Source of the DNA: Hymenobacter jeollabukensis
GTDB lineage: Bacteria; Bacteroidota; Bacteroidia; Cytophagales; Hymenobacteraceae
Direction of reading: 5' to 3'
NCBI RefSeq assembly: GCF_005771675.1
Contig: NZ_VAJM01000018.1
Span: 28,785-92,784, forward strand
Length of the DNA: 64,000 nt
The position numbers and the translations under genes were made by a program. Each line of letters starts with the position of its first letter. Position 1 is the stretch's first letter. The notes beneath the pieces were generated by a model. It was not told where the DNA came from. It did no database searches and worked only from the letters and a program-made list of their open reading frames with translations. Below, piece after piece: positions 49,634 to 58,937 of this stretch.

Positions 49634-50440
49634 ATGAGCGAACCAATAGTAATTGCCTTTGCCACTCAAAAAGGGGGTGCGGGCAAGTCCACCATCGGCG
49701 TACACGTTGCCTCAGCCCTGGCCTATGTCTATGGCTACAAGGTGGCTGTTTTGGACTGTGACTATCCCCAAAACACTGTCCAGGTATACCGCAACAACGA
49801 GTTACAGAAAATCAAGACGGACGAGTCGTTCAGTAACCGACTGCTCAATCAGGGAATCACACCCTACCCGGTCAGCATATCGAGCGTGGAAAAGGCGGTA
49901 GATTCCATTGAGGCGCTGGAAAAGCAGGGCTTCGATTTCATTCTGGTAGATACGCCTGGTACTATCAACATCACCGGCCTGCCCGAATTGCTCCGCATGG
50001 TGCAGTACATCTTCCTGCCGATGGAAGCCGACCAAGGCACCGTAGCATCTACGGTGGGCTACATGCAGGTTTTGGCGAGCTTCCTGAAGTCAGCTCAACC
50101 AGACCCCGACGAATCCAACCTACTCGGGTACTACGCCTTCTGGAATCGCTATGTAAAAGCGGAGAAAAAAGCCACTTACGACAACATAGAGAGCTTTTTC
50201 AAGGAGAAGGGCTTGCCCTTGCTGCAAAGCCGGGTAGAACTGCTGATTGGCTACAAAGAGAAGCGTTCGACGCTCTTCGCGCTTCCTGAGCGTGAACTGG
50301 AAAAGCTGGGTCTGGGCAAGCTGATAATGGAAATCCTCTATATCGTCCTGGGGCCTGGTAAAACAACACCCTCCGGCAAAGCCATTGAGATGCCGGCTAT
50401 TAATGCAGTCGAGGCCGCGGCTTCGGATGATTCGCTTTAA
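49634..50440 (+). CDS. parA: ParA/TraA-type ATPase
   Basis: 268 residues with the deviant Walker A KGGAGKST at 13-20, VAVLDCDYPQNT (Walker A'), FDFILVDTPG (Walker B) and IFLPMEADQGT. It is a ParA/Soj-type ATPase for partition or, as in Bacteroidetes transfer clusters (TraA), transfer-associated DNA positioning. It heads the plus-strand transfer operon; no typical parB follows. Confidence 0.9.
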   Translation: MSEPIVIAFATQKGGAGKSTIGVHVASALAYVYGYKVAVLDCDYPQNTVQVYRNNELQKIKTDESFSNRLLNQGITPYPVSISSVEKAVDSIEALEKQGFDFILVDTPGTINITGLPELLRMVQYIFLPMEADQGTVASTVGYMQVLASFLKSAQPDPDESNLLGYYAFWNRYVKAEKKATYDNIESFFKEKGLPLLQSRVELLIGYKEKRSTLFALPERELEKLGLGKLIMEILYIVLGPGKTTPSGKAIEMPAINAVEAAASDDSL

Positions 50441-50480
50441 CACCTAGTGCACGCACACCCTCTAAAAGCCCTACAGACCC

Positions 50481-51140
50481 ATGGCCAAACCTAAACCAAA
50501 AAGCGACGAGGAGAAGAAAGCCGCGCTTTCTCAAATGCTCAGCTTAGCCGAAACCACAAATCACCTCACCAGTGCAGCACCTGCAGCACATGCTGGGTCA
50601 GAGAGTGTGCAGGAAACACCACCTACACCGGCAACTACCCCAGATAATCAGGAACAAAAGGGAGAAAATGCTTCGGTGGCACCAACCCCTGAAGCCGCAG
50701 TTCCGGCTGCTTCTGAGCCGGCGACTAGCCCTGCGCTGGAAGTCCCTTCTCCGGAGCCCACGGCTTTGACGCCGGCGCCGGTGCCAACACCCGAACCTGA
50801 ACCGAAAGCACCCGCACCAGCGGCGGCTGCCGCAACTAAAGACAACGACTCGGCCGTAGAACCGTCGCCAGGGGCTATACCTGACTCAGTGACTACCGTA
50901 GAGGTGGGGGCAGTGGAGTTGGCGTCGCTTTTCAAGCCCTCAGCCGACAAAAAGGTATTTACCATGCGGCTGACAGATGCCCATTACCAATATCTCCTAC
51001 TGCTAGGCACCATCGTAGGCAATGGGGCATCCGCGCCCGATATCGTGCATAACATCATCGAGCACTTCATCGACAAAAACGACCAACAGATACAGAAGGC
51101 CATCGCGAAGCAGCTGCGACAACGCCAGGCCAAAAAGTAA
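50481..51140 (+). CDS. DUF3408/TraB-like protein with long Pro/Ala linker
   Basis: A 219-residue protein: short basic start (MAKPKPKSDEEKKAALSQML), a ~110-residue Pro/Ala/Glu-rich linker, then a compact C-terminal domain (KKVFTMRLTDAHYQYLLLLG, APDIVHNIIEHFIDKNDQQI). That domain resembles DUF3408/TraB of CTnDOT-type clusters and could be RHH-like. It would be the natural adaptor between ParA and the octamer array. Confidence 0.7.
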   Translation: MAKPKPKSDEEKKAALSQMLSLAETTNHLTSAAPAAHAGSESVQETPPTPATTPDNQEQKGENASVAPTPEAAVPAASEPATSPALEVPSPEPTALTPAPVPTPEPEPKAPAPAAAAATKDNDSAVEPSPGAIPDSVTTVEVGAVELASLFKPSADKKVFTMRLTDAHYQYLLLLGTIVGNGASAPDIVHNIIEHFIDKNDQQIQKAIAKQLRQRQAKK

Positions 51141-51167
51141 AACCCAACCTTTCATTTCCTTTCCAAA

Positions 51168-52055
51168 ATGCTTAATCAGTATACCTGGGGTGACTTTGCC
51201 CTTTTTGTCCTGGTAGTGGTCACCCTCTACTACATAGTGGTCGGCTTCCTGTATTACCGGCAAGAATTGACAGATTTCTTAACCCGGAAGGGTAGGGGAG
51301 GGGCACAACTCGCCGGGGTGGGGGCTGCCTCTGCAGCCTCAGTTCCTCCTTCGCTGGTCCGTACTCAGTCAGCTTTTGTTGTAGCTACCCCTACCGCAAC
51401 GGAATCGAAAGCCGACGTAGAAACCCCGGAAGTAGAGGACGGCGCTGCTTCAAACCTGCCTGATGGCCCGGAGGTAGCGGAAGTAACCGGGTCGCTGCCG
51501 GATTCTACGGCAGCGGCTACCGGCCTGGATGATGGTGAGTCCGCCGCGGTGCCAATGGATTCAGCCGGTGGAGCGGAAACAGAAACCGACACAGCCGCCG
51601 AATACGACGAGCAGCGCACCGAGGAACTGGACGAGGTAGATACCGAACTGGCAGCCCGGGCACGGCAACTAGCTGCTCAGATGCCGGTCGAGGAAACCAA
51701 TGTGGATGAGGAAGACGTTATTGAAAAAAACAATAACGAAACAGGCGATATTGAAACCATCAGTACCTTCAGTCACGTAGAGGACGAGACAGCTTATGAG
51801 CATGGCTCTCCAACCACTGGAGACTTGCTCTATGAGTTTCAGGAACCCATCGGTTCAACCGCCGATGTATTACCTGCTGCTGAACAGCTCTTTTCGGCTA
51901 CTTCAGTGGTGGACTTCATCGCTCAGGCGCGAGCTGGCAACCGGCCAGCTGGACCAGTTGCATTGAATGAAACTTCCCTGGCTACTCTAATTGCAGACAA
52001 GGTTTCAGCAAGCAATCAGGAATTGAATGCCCTGTTCGGAGAAGACGATTCGTAG
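51168..52055 (+). CDS. Membrane-anchored acidic protein of the transfer operon
   Basis: 295 residues: one N-terminal membrane segment (LFVLVVVTLYYIVVGFLYY, ~12-30), a short basic stretch, then about 200 residues of acidic, low-complexity sequence. Fills the position of small TraC/TraD-type proteins. Specific role unknown. Confidence 0.65.
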   Translation: MLNQYTWGDFALFVLVVVTLYYIVVGFLYYRQELTDFLTRKGRGGAQLAGVGAASAASVPPSLVRTQSAFVVATPTATESKADVETPEVEDGAASNLPDGPEVAEVTGSLPDSTAAATGLDDGESAAVPMDSAGGAETETDTAAEYDEQRTEELDEVDTELAARARQLAAQMPVEETNVDEEDVIEKNNNETGDIETISTFSHVEDETAYEHGSPTTGDLLYEFQEPIGSTADVLPAAEQLFSATSVVDFIAQARAGNRPAGPVALNETSLATLIADKVSASNQELNALFGEDDS

Positions 52056-52102
52056 CGCTTCCTTTTCCCTTCCTACCAACACCATCTCCCTTACCATCTT
52101 CT

Positions 52103-52414
52103 ATGAAAAACCAACGCACTGTTCGCACCCTTTCTACCGCCATACTATTACTGGCTACCCACGTAATGTATGGTCAGGGCGGCAACGGCACGGCTGGCAT
52201 CCAAGATGCTACGACGCAAGTAACAAGCTACTTTGAGCCGCTAACCAATCTGATGTATGCCATTGGCGCGGTACTGGGCCTGGTTGGGGCCATTAAGGTG
52301 TACAGCAAGTGGAACTCAGGCGACCAGGACACGCAGAAAACAGCCGTGTCGTGGTTTGGCTCGATGATTTTCCTGGTTATTGTGGCTACGGTCATCCGCT
52401 CGTTCTTCCTGTAG
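52103..52414 (+). CDS. traE: TraE (DUF4134) pilin-like membrane protein
   Basis: 103 residues with a signal sequence (TLSTAILLLATHVMYGQ) and two membrane helices (LMYAIGAVLGLVGAIKVY; SMIFLVIVATVIRSFF). Typical DUF4134 length and pattern; a VirB2-like component. Precedes traF by 9 bp. Confidence 0.88.
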   Translation: MKNQRTVRTLSTAILLLATHVMYGQGGNGTAGIQDATTQVTSYFEPLTNLMYAIGAVLGLVGAIKVYSKWNSGDQDTQKTAVSWFGSMIFLVIVATVIRSFFL

Positions 52415-52423
52415 CCCTGGGCT

Positions 52424-52756
52424 ATGCCTGCCTATGACCTAAACCGGGGCATTAACAAGCCCGTCGAATTCAAGGGGCTGGTGGGAAGCAACATTTACTT
52501 CCTAGTGGCTGGCATCGGCCTGACGTTCGTTCTGTTCGTGGCCATGTACCTGGCCGGTGTCCCGCTAGTGATTACGATGCTGGTAACCTTCGCCGTGGGC
52601 GGGGGAATGTGGGCTGGGGTATTTGCCCTCAACCGCAAGTATGGGGAGCACGGCCTGATGAAAGCCAGTGCTCGGCGCTCATCGCCCAAGTTCATTACGA
52701 ACCGGCAGAGTCGCTTATTCCAACATCTCAACGAGGACCGGACCGGGCGCGCATAG
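52424..52756 (+). CDS. traF: TraF (DUF4133), VirB3-like
   Basis: 110 residues beginning YDLNRGINKPVEFKGLVGSN, the DUF4133 signature, then two membrane helices (~24-65). VirB3-like inner-membrane protein beside the VirB4-like TraG. Immediately followed by traG. Confidence 0.9.
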   Translation: MPAYDLNRGINKPVEFKGLVGSNIYFLVAGIGLTFVLFVAMYLAGVPLVITMLVTFAVGGGMWAGVFALNRKYGEHGLMKASARRSSPKFITNRQSRLFQHLNEDRTGRA

Positions 52757-52783
52757 CGCCCGGTTTTGGTTACTCTCTACCGC

Positions 52784-55276
52784 ATGAGCAACAAAGTTCT
52801 GCCTTCCGTTTCCCTGGAATCCAAGCAGCCCATCTACAAGGTTGAAAAGGACTGCCTCATCTCGAAGAACGCCGATGTTACGGTAGCCTTTCGGCTGGAC
52901 CTGCCCGAAATCTTCACCCTCTCCCGGGAAGATTACGCGCAGCTGCAGTCGGCCTTTGTCAAGGCCGTGCGCCTGTTGCCGGACCACTCCGTAGTGCACA
53001 AGCAGGACTGGTACGTGGAAGACAAGTACGCGCCGGGCTTCGAGGCGGAAAGAACGTTGCTCTCGGCTTCCTACGAGCGCCATTTCAACGAGCGGCCCTT
53101 CCTCAACCACTTTTGCTACATCTACATCACCAAGTGCGCTTCGGAGCGTCCGGATTGGGGAAGTGCCTCGGGGCTGCTGGCCCGGCGCAACATCGTGCCC
53201 AAGGAAATGCTGGACACGAAGGAGCTGGAATCTTTCTTTGACAGCGTCGGCCAGTTCGTGCGGACCCTGGAAGGAGTGGGGCCCACGAATGCTCCCTACA
53301 TCAAGTCGCACCGGCTCACGTCCGACGAACTGGCCGGCACCGAGCAGGCGGCGGGGCTGTTAGAAAAGTACCTGGCGCTGGACCTGTCCGACCAGGCCGT
53401 ACAAGTGGACCTGGACCTGACCGAAGGGCTCAAGGTAGGCGCGGAGATATGCAACATGTTCTCGGTCGCCAACCTGGATGATTTACCCATTGGCGTAGAA
53501 ACGGATATTCGCTACGAGCAATACAGCACCGAACAATCGGACTTTCCCATCAGCTTTGCCGCGCCTCTGGGGCTGCTGCTGGGGGCCAACCACATCCTGA
53601 ACCAGTATGTGTTCCTAGATAACACGGCCAAGACCGTGAAGATGTTTGAGCAGAAGAAGGACCGGCTCAACTCGCTGTCCCTCTACTCGCGGCAAAACGC
53701 CATCAACTTCGAGTACTACAACTCTTTCCTCAACGAGTTGATTGCTACCAAGCGCCGCCCGGCGCGGGTGCACTGCAACGTGCTCACCTGGGGCCAGAAT
53801 GAGGACCAGCTGACGGAAGTTCGCAAGCTGGTGAACGCGGCCTTCAACGCCATGAACTGCAAGCCGCGGCAGAACACCGTGGACATTGCCGCGCTCTATT
53901 GGGGCGGCATCCCGGGCAACGCCGGCGACTTCCCCTCGGAAGAGACCTTCTACACCTTCATCGAGCAGGCTGTTTGCTTCTGGGCCAGCGAGACCAACTA
54001 CCGCTCCACGGGCGCCACGAAGGGCATCAAGCTCTCCGACCGCCTCACCGGCAAACCAGTGCTGGTCGATATCTCGGATGAGCCGATGAAGAAACAAATC
54101 ATCTTCAACCGCAACAAGTTTGTGCTCGGTCCTTCGGGCTCGGGCAAGTCGTTTTTCACCAACCACATGGTGCGCCAGTACTACGAGCAGGGCGCGCACG
54201 TCCTGCTGGTCGACACCGGCAACTCTTACAAAGGACTGTGTGAGTTGGTGGGCGGCGTGTACTTCACCTACGAGGAAGACGACCCCATCGCATTCAACCC
54301 CTTCCTGATTTCGGGCAAGCTGGACGTCGAGAAAAAGGAATCCATCAAAACGCTGCTGCAGGCGCTTTGGAAAAAAGACGACGAAAGCGTGAGCCAGTCG
54401 GAGTACGTCTCGCTCTCTACGGCCGTGAGCACCTACTACGTGATGCTGGAAGCCAACCCGGCCGTTAAGCCTAGCTTCAACTCGTTTTACGAGTACGTGA
54501 AGGGCCCTTACCGCAAGCTGCTGGAAGAAGACAAGGTCCGGGAGAAAGATTTCGACATCGACAACTTCATCTATGTACTGAAGCCCTATTACCGGGGCGG
54601 AGAGTACGACTACCTGCTCAACTCGGAAAAGGAGCTGGATTTGGTGAACGCGCCTTTCATCGTTTTCGAGTTGGACAACATCAAGGACCACCCCATCCTG
54701 TTTCCGGTGGTCACGCTCATCATCATGGAAACCTTCATTTCCAAGATGCGGAAGTTGAAGGGCATCCGCAAGATGATTCTGATTGAGGAAGCCTGGAAGG
54801 CCCTCACCACGCCGGGCATGGCGGCCTACATCAAGTACCTGTTCAAAACGGTGCGGAAGTTCTTTGGGGAAGCCATCGTGGTAACCCAGGAGATAGATGA
54901 CATCATCGGCAACGAGATTGTGAAGGATGCTATCATCAACAACTCGGATTGCAAGATTCTGCTCGACCAGCGCAAGTTCATCAACCGCTTCGATGAGATA
55001 CAGGCGCTGCTCTCCCTGACGCCCAAGGAAAAGGACCTGGTGTTGAGCATCAACCGGGATAACAAGTCTACGCGGGGCCGCTACACGGAGGTGTTTATCT
55101 CCCTGGGCGGAGTCGTATCGAAGGTCTATGCCATCGAGGTGTCGAAGGAGGAATACGTGACCTACACCACCGAGGAAACCGAAAAGGTGAAGCTTTTCGA
55201 GAAGTTCAAACAGACCGGGGACATGCCCACGGCCATCAAGTTGTTTGCCGCCGACCTCCGCGAAGGCCGGGCGTAA
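52784..55276 (+). CDS. traG: TraG, VirB4-like conjugation ATPase
   Basis: 830 residues from the ATG at 52784. Walker A GPSGSGKS at 449-456, Walker B KMILIEEAWKAL near 665, and TQEIDDIIGNEIVKDAIINN of the VirB4/TraG C-terminus. Drives assembly and transport through the T4SS. Full length, GC-rich, typical of the backbone. Confidence 0.95.
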   Translation: MSNKVLPSVSLESKQPIYKVEKDCLISKNADVTVAFRLDLPEIFTLSREDYAQLQSAFVKAVRLLPDHSVVHKQDWYVEDKYAPGFEAERTLLSASYERHFNERPFLNHFCYIYITKCASERPDWGSASGLLARRNIVPKEMLDTKELESFFDSVGQFVRTLEGVGPTNAPYIKSHRLTSDELAGTEQAAGLLEKYLALDLSDQAVQVDLDLTEGLKVGAEICNMFSVANLDDLPIGVETDIRYEQYSTEQSDFPISFAAPLGLLLGANHILNQYVFLDNTAKTVKMFEQKKDRLNSLSLYSRQNAINFEYYNSFLNELIATKRRPARVHCNVLTWGQNEDQLTEVRKLVNAAFNAMNCKPRQNTVDIAALYWGGIPGNAGDFPSEETFYTFIEQAVCFWASETNYRSTGATKGIKLSDRLTGKPVLVDISDEPMKKQIIFNRNKFVLGPSGSGKSFFTNHMVRQYYEQGAHVLLVDTGNSYKGLCELVGGVYFTYEEDDPIAFNPFLISGKLDVEKKESIKTLLQALWKKDDESVSQSEYVSLSTAVSTYYVMLEANPAVKPSFNSFYEYVKGPYRKLLEEDKVREKDFDIDNFIYVLKPYYRGGEYDYLLNSEKELDLVNAPFIVFELDNIKDHPILFPVVTLIIMETFISKMRKLKGIRKMILIEEAWKALTTPGMAAYIKYLFKTVRKFFGEAIVVTQEIDDIIGNEIVKDAIINNSDCKILLDQRKFINRFDEIQALLSLTPKEKDLVLSINRDNKSTRGRYTEVFISLGGVVSKVYAIEVSKEEYVTYTTEETEKVKLFEKFKQTGDMPTAIKLFAADLREGRA

Positions 55277-55303
55277 GTCTCACTTCAACAAAAGGGGAAA
55301 AAC

Positions 55304-55951
55304 ATGAAAACGAAAGTCACCATCCTTGGCCTGGCTATCCTGTGCCTGAGTGCTGGCAAAGCCTCCGCGCAGCTCGTCGTAACCGCCCCGGTGCTGGAAG
55401 TCCAGTCGGGCGTACAGACCGGCTTGCAGAACACCATGAAAGGCCTTTCCAAAGCCGCTAACGTGCTGGTGAAAGCCGGCGTGAAGGAGCAGGAGTTGAC
55501 CAAAGTCTTCTCGGAGAAAAACCTGCAGTTGGCCAAGACCTGGTACGACGGCCTGCTGCAGGTCAGCTCGGCCGTTCGGAATTACCGGCGCGTTCAATCT
55601 GTGTTTGAGAAGCAGGGAAAAATCATCCAGACCTACTCAACTGCCATTGAAACGCTGCGGCAGTCGCGCTACGTGCAGCCGGAACAGCTCTCGCTCATGA
55701 CGGCTACCTATACCAAGATGCTGACCGAAAGCGCCAACACACTTTCTGACCTGCAAACCATCGTCAGCCCGGCCATGCTCAAAATGACGGATGCCGAGCG
55801 GATGCGCTTCATCGATAAGCTGGACACCAAAATATCCGACCAGTTGGGCCTAATTCAATATTACACGGAGCGAAATTTCGTGCAGATGCACATGGCTGAG
55901 CAAAAGGCGCAGGACACACAGGCACTCAACGCCTTCATGGGTGCCCGCTAG
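55304..55951 (+). CDS. traI: TraI (DUF4141) exported protein, copy 1
   Basis: 215 residues with a signal peptide (ILGLAILCLSAGKASAQ) and a long helical hairpin. KMTDAERMRFIDKLDTKISD and LIQYYTERN match the DUF4141/TraI signature of Bacteroidetes transfer systems. Probably a VirB5-like component. Followed by a paralogue. Confidence 0.82.
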   Translation: MKTKVTILGLAILCLSAGKASAQLVVTAPVLEVQSGVQTGLQNTMKGLSKAANVLVKAGVKEQELTKVFSEKNLQLAKTWYDGLLQVSSAVRNYRRVQSVFEKQGKIIQTYSTAIETLRQSRYVQPEQLSLMTATYTKMLTESANTLSDLQTIVSPAMLKMTDAERMRFIDKLDTKISDQLGLIQYYTERNFVQMHMAEQKAQDTQALNAFMGAR

Positions 55952-55982
55952 TCCTGTTTACTCCTTACTTCCCTCTACTGCC

Positions 55983-56624
55983 ATGAAAGCAACTACCAAG
56001 TTATTCGCCCTGGGTCTAGCCCTACTTGCCGCTCCGGCTTATGCCCAATCAGTTATCTCGGCGCCGATTGCGGAAAGCCAATCCCGTAAGCAGGTCGTTC
56101 ACCAAGGCGTTTCTACCACCCTACTGGGACAGGGCAAACTGCTGGCCAACGACATGAAAGTGGTCAGCGGCAAGATTAAGGGCATCATTGACAAAACACA
56201 GCAGCTGCACGACCAATGGTATAGCAGCCTGCTGCAAATCAGTGCCGGGGTCCGCAACTATCGCCGGGTACGCGAGATTTACACGCACCAAAGCGAGATG
56301 ATTAATCAGTTCGCTACCGCTATCCCGGAACTGCGGACCAAGCAGCTCTCGCCCGCGCAGCTTAGCGAAGCCTCAACGGTGTACCAGGCGCTTTTGCAAG
56401 AGAACGTAGCCTTGCTGGGGGAGCTGTCCGGGGTGCTCAGTGCCAGCCGGGCCAAAATGACGGACCCGGAGCGGATAGAGTTTATCGACAACATCGCCGA
56501 CCGCATCGCCAGGCAGCACCACTTGATGAACTACTTCAGCAACAAGTGCCGGGCCATCGCGCAGCACCAGGCCCAGCAGGTGCAGGACCGCGAAGCCATG
56601 AGTGCCTTTATGACTGCCCGCTAA
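55983..56624 (+). CDS. TraI-like (DUF4141) exported protein, copy 2
   Basis: 213 residues from the ATG at 55983 with signal peptide FALGLALLAAPAYAQ. Aligns along its length with copy 1 (YSSLLQISAGVRNYRRVREI versus YDGLLQVSSAVRNYRRVQSV; KMTDPERIEFIDNIADRIAR versus KMTDAERMRFIDKLDTKISD). A tandem duplication diverged to roughly 40 percent identity by eye. Confidence 0.82.
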   Translation: MKATTKLFALGLALLAAPAYAQSVISAPIAESQSRKQVVHQGVSTTLLGQGKLLANDMKVVSGKIKGIIDKTQQLHDQWYSSLLQISAGVRNYRRVREIYTHQSEMINQFATAIPELRTKQLSPAQLSEASTVYQALLQENVALLGELSGVLSASRAKMTDPERIEFIDNIADRIARQHHLMNYFSNKCRAIAQHQAQQVQDREAMSAFMTAR

Positions 56625-56661
56625 GGGCACAGTCCTTCACCCACCTATCTCCTTCTGTGTT

Positions 56662-57105
56662 ATGAAAACCTCCCTTATCCTGGGGCTTGGGATACTATTG
56701 GCTGGCTGCGGCTCGGACGCAACGACCAGCACGGCAACAACGACGGCTCCGGCCGATACTGTTTCTGCAGCCAGTGCCAACCCGGACCCCCGCGTAGATA
56801 CCGTTCGCCAGCAGCACCAGCGGCTGCTCAGCATCCAACAAGAATACCTGGTGCAGCTCGGCCAACTCAAAGGCAACGAGAAGTTGAGCCCGAAGCGGGT
56901 GCAAAAGTCCAAAGAGGACTACACCTACTTCATCGGACAAAGCCAGGCCAATCTTACCGCCCTCGACCAACTCGACCCTGCCAAAGCCCAAGACCCGGCG
57001 CAAGTCGCCCTGGTCGGGGAAATAGCCGAAAAGCAGGCCAGCGTGCTGAACCTGGCCAAGAAAAAGCTGGCTGGCATCCACAACGAGCATTACCTGCCCC
57101 AATAA
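56662..57105 (+). CDS. Lipoprotein of the transfer operon
   Basis: 147 residues with a lipobox (GLGILLAGC, Cys16), a Thr/Ala linker, then a helical domain (RQQHQRLLSIQQEYLVQLGQ…). Could be a surface-exclusion or VirB7-like protein; position between traI and traJ fits the small TraH-type lipoprotein. Not recognised further. Confidence 0.7.
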   Translation: MKTSLILGLGILLAGCGSDATTSTATTTAPADTVSAASANPDPRVDTVRQQHQRLLSIQQEYLVQLGQLKGNEKLSPKRVQKSKEDYTYFIGQSQANLTALDQLDPAKAQDPAQVALVGEIAEKQASVLNLAKKKLAGIHNEHYLPQ

Positions 57106-57153
57106 GCCCGCTCTGGCCCTTTTACCCCCATCCTGAATTCTCCTTTCTCTCCA

Positions 57154-58272
57154 ATGGACCCTACCGCTATTGATTTGAACATGGCGGCTTATGAGCAAAA
57201 GCTTGAAGCCATTTACACGGAAATGCTCACGTTTACCTCCCTGTTTATCAACCTGGGCCGCGCCGTTGGCGGCATTGGAGCCCTGTTGTTCATCAGCAGC
57301 CGGGTATGGGGCAACATTGCCCGGGCTGAACCCATCGACTTATTTCCCCTGCTCAGGCCGTTTGCTATCGGCCTGGCTATCCTGCTGTTCGTGCCCCTGT
57401 GCGGAGCGCTGCGGGGCATAACCATGGCCGTGGCGCACGGCACCGATGACATACGGATGGGACAGATAGCCGAAGTCAACCGGCTCACCGCTACCAGGGA
57501 CCAATTAGCCGCCGACGCCAAAGCCAAGTCGGATATGGCCATCAACGAGGAATACGAGAAGGAGCTAGGCAAGCTTGGGGCGCTGGACGTTGGCCGCAAG
57601 GCCAGCCTGGCCTTTAACCAGGTGCAGTACTCGGTGGGCCAGAATTTCCGGGAGTGGACCAAATCCATCCTGGAACTGGGCGCTCTAGCCGCAAAGCTGG
57701 CCATCAGCCTTATCTCCACCTTCCTGCTGGTGCTGCTCAGCGTCGCCGGACCGCTGGCCTTCGGCATTGCCATCATCCCCGGTTTTGGGGGCGGACTAAT
57801 GAAGTGGTTCGGCTACTTCCTCACCATTTCCCTGTGGGTGCCCGTCGCGAACATCTACGCGGCGGTACTGGCGCATGTGCAGGTAACCATGCTCAATGAG
57901 AACATCCGGCAGTTGCAGGCCGGCGGCAGTGTGGAGTCGGCCGACATCGCCTACCTGTGTATGCTCGTGCTGGCTATCGTGGGCTACATTTTTGTTCCCA
58001 AAGCAGCGGATATGCTCATTGACGGCTCGGGCGTGGGTAACGCTGCCACGTCGTTCATTACGACCACGACGGCCACGACGGCGGCCGTTGCCGGTGCTGC
58101 GGGTGGTGCTGGCGTTCGGACCGGCGCGGATGTACTCGGCGCTGGGGTAGGGGCTGGTCAGGGAATACTCGGCCGGGCAGGTGCCGGCGAGAATGCGACG
58201 CGGGGAGAAGCCTTTGGTCAGCGGGCGGGCGCTTACGTGCGGGACCGGCTTACGCCCCGCAAGCAAAGCTAA
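57154..58272 (+). CDS. traJ: TraJ, VirB6-like polytopic membrane protein
   Basis: 372 residues with membrane helices at about 27-50, 65-85, 185-230 and 240-300, containing the TraJ loop AGPLAFGIAIIPGFGGGLMK and WFGYFLTISLWVPVANIYAA. A Gly/Ala-rich tail follows. Forms part of the inner-membrane channel. Confidence 0.9.
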   Translation: MDPTAIDLNMAAYEQKLEAIYTEMLTFTSLFINLGRAVGGIGALLFISSRVWGNIARAEPIDLFPLLRPFAIGLAILLFVPLCGALRGITMAVAHGTDDIRMGQIAEVNRLTATRDQLAADAKAKSDMAINEEYEKELGKLGALDVGRKASLAFNQVQYSVGQNFREWTKSILELGALAAKLAISLISTFLLVLLSVAGPLAFGIAIIPGFGGGLMKWFGYFLTISLWVPVANIYAAVLAHVQVTMLNENIRQLQAGGSVESADIAYLCMLVLAIVGYIFVPKAADMLIDGSGVGNAATSFITTTTATTAAVAGAAGGAGVRTGADVLGAGVGAGQGILGRAGAGENATRGEAFGQRAGAYVRDRLTPRKQS

Positions 58273-58311
58273 CCGGGGCGGCTCTACCCTTCACCTCAAA
58301 CTCTATCCTTC

Positions 58312-58926
58312 ATGTTTGCTTCCCTTAAAACCATCGACTCTGCTTTTCAGCAGGTCAAAACGCTGGCCTTGATTTTCATTGTCGCGGTGCTGCTGCTGGC
58401 CGGCACCATTGCCTACTTCGCGTTCAAAACGACCAACGCGGCAGCGAACCGCATTTACGTGTTGGAGAACGGCCAGCTGCTCACCGCCGGCGCGCAGGAT
58501 GCGCGGGCCAACCGGCCCGTCGAGGCCCGCAGCCACGTCACCCGGTTTCATGAGTTGTTCTTCACCCTAGACCCGGACCAGAAGGCCATCAACAACAACG
58601 TCAACAAGGCCTTGTACCTGGCGGACAACTCGGCGAAGAAGCAGTATGAGAACTTCAAAGAGAAGGGCTTTTACAACGACCTGATAGCGGCAAACATCAG
58701 CCTGGAAACGACTGTGGACAGCGTGGTAATAAGCGGCTCGCGGCCCCTTACCGCCCGCTGCTTCGCGCATCAGCGCGTTATCCGAGCCACGTCGATAACC
58801 AACCGCAATCTCATTTCGGAGTGCTCGCTGCGCGACGTGACGCGCTCGGAGAACAATCCCCACGGCTTCCTGATGGAAAACTGGCGGGTACTGCAAAACA
58901 AAGACCTGAATACTACCCCCCGCTAG
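58312..58926 (+). CDS. traK: TraK, VirB8-like
   Basis: 204 residues: one N-terminal membrane helix (LALIFIVAVLLLAGTIAYFA), then the TraK domain (VTRFHELFFTLDPDQKAINN and ALYLADNSAKKQYENFKEKG). Normal length. In the usual order a TraL gene would come next; here traM follows directly. Confidence 0.92.
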   Translation: MFASLKTIDSAFQQVKTLALIFIVAVLLLAGTIAYFAFKTTNAAANRIYVLENGQLLTAGAQDARANRPVEARSHVTRFHELFFTLDPDQKAINNNVNKALYLADNSAKKQYENFKEKGFYNDLIAANISLETTVDSVVISGSRPLTARCFAHQRVIRATSITNRNLISECSLRDVTRSENNPHGFLMENWRVLQNKDLNTTPR

Positions 58927-58937
58927 TACCTATTCTC

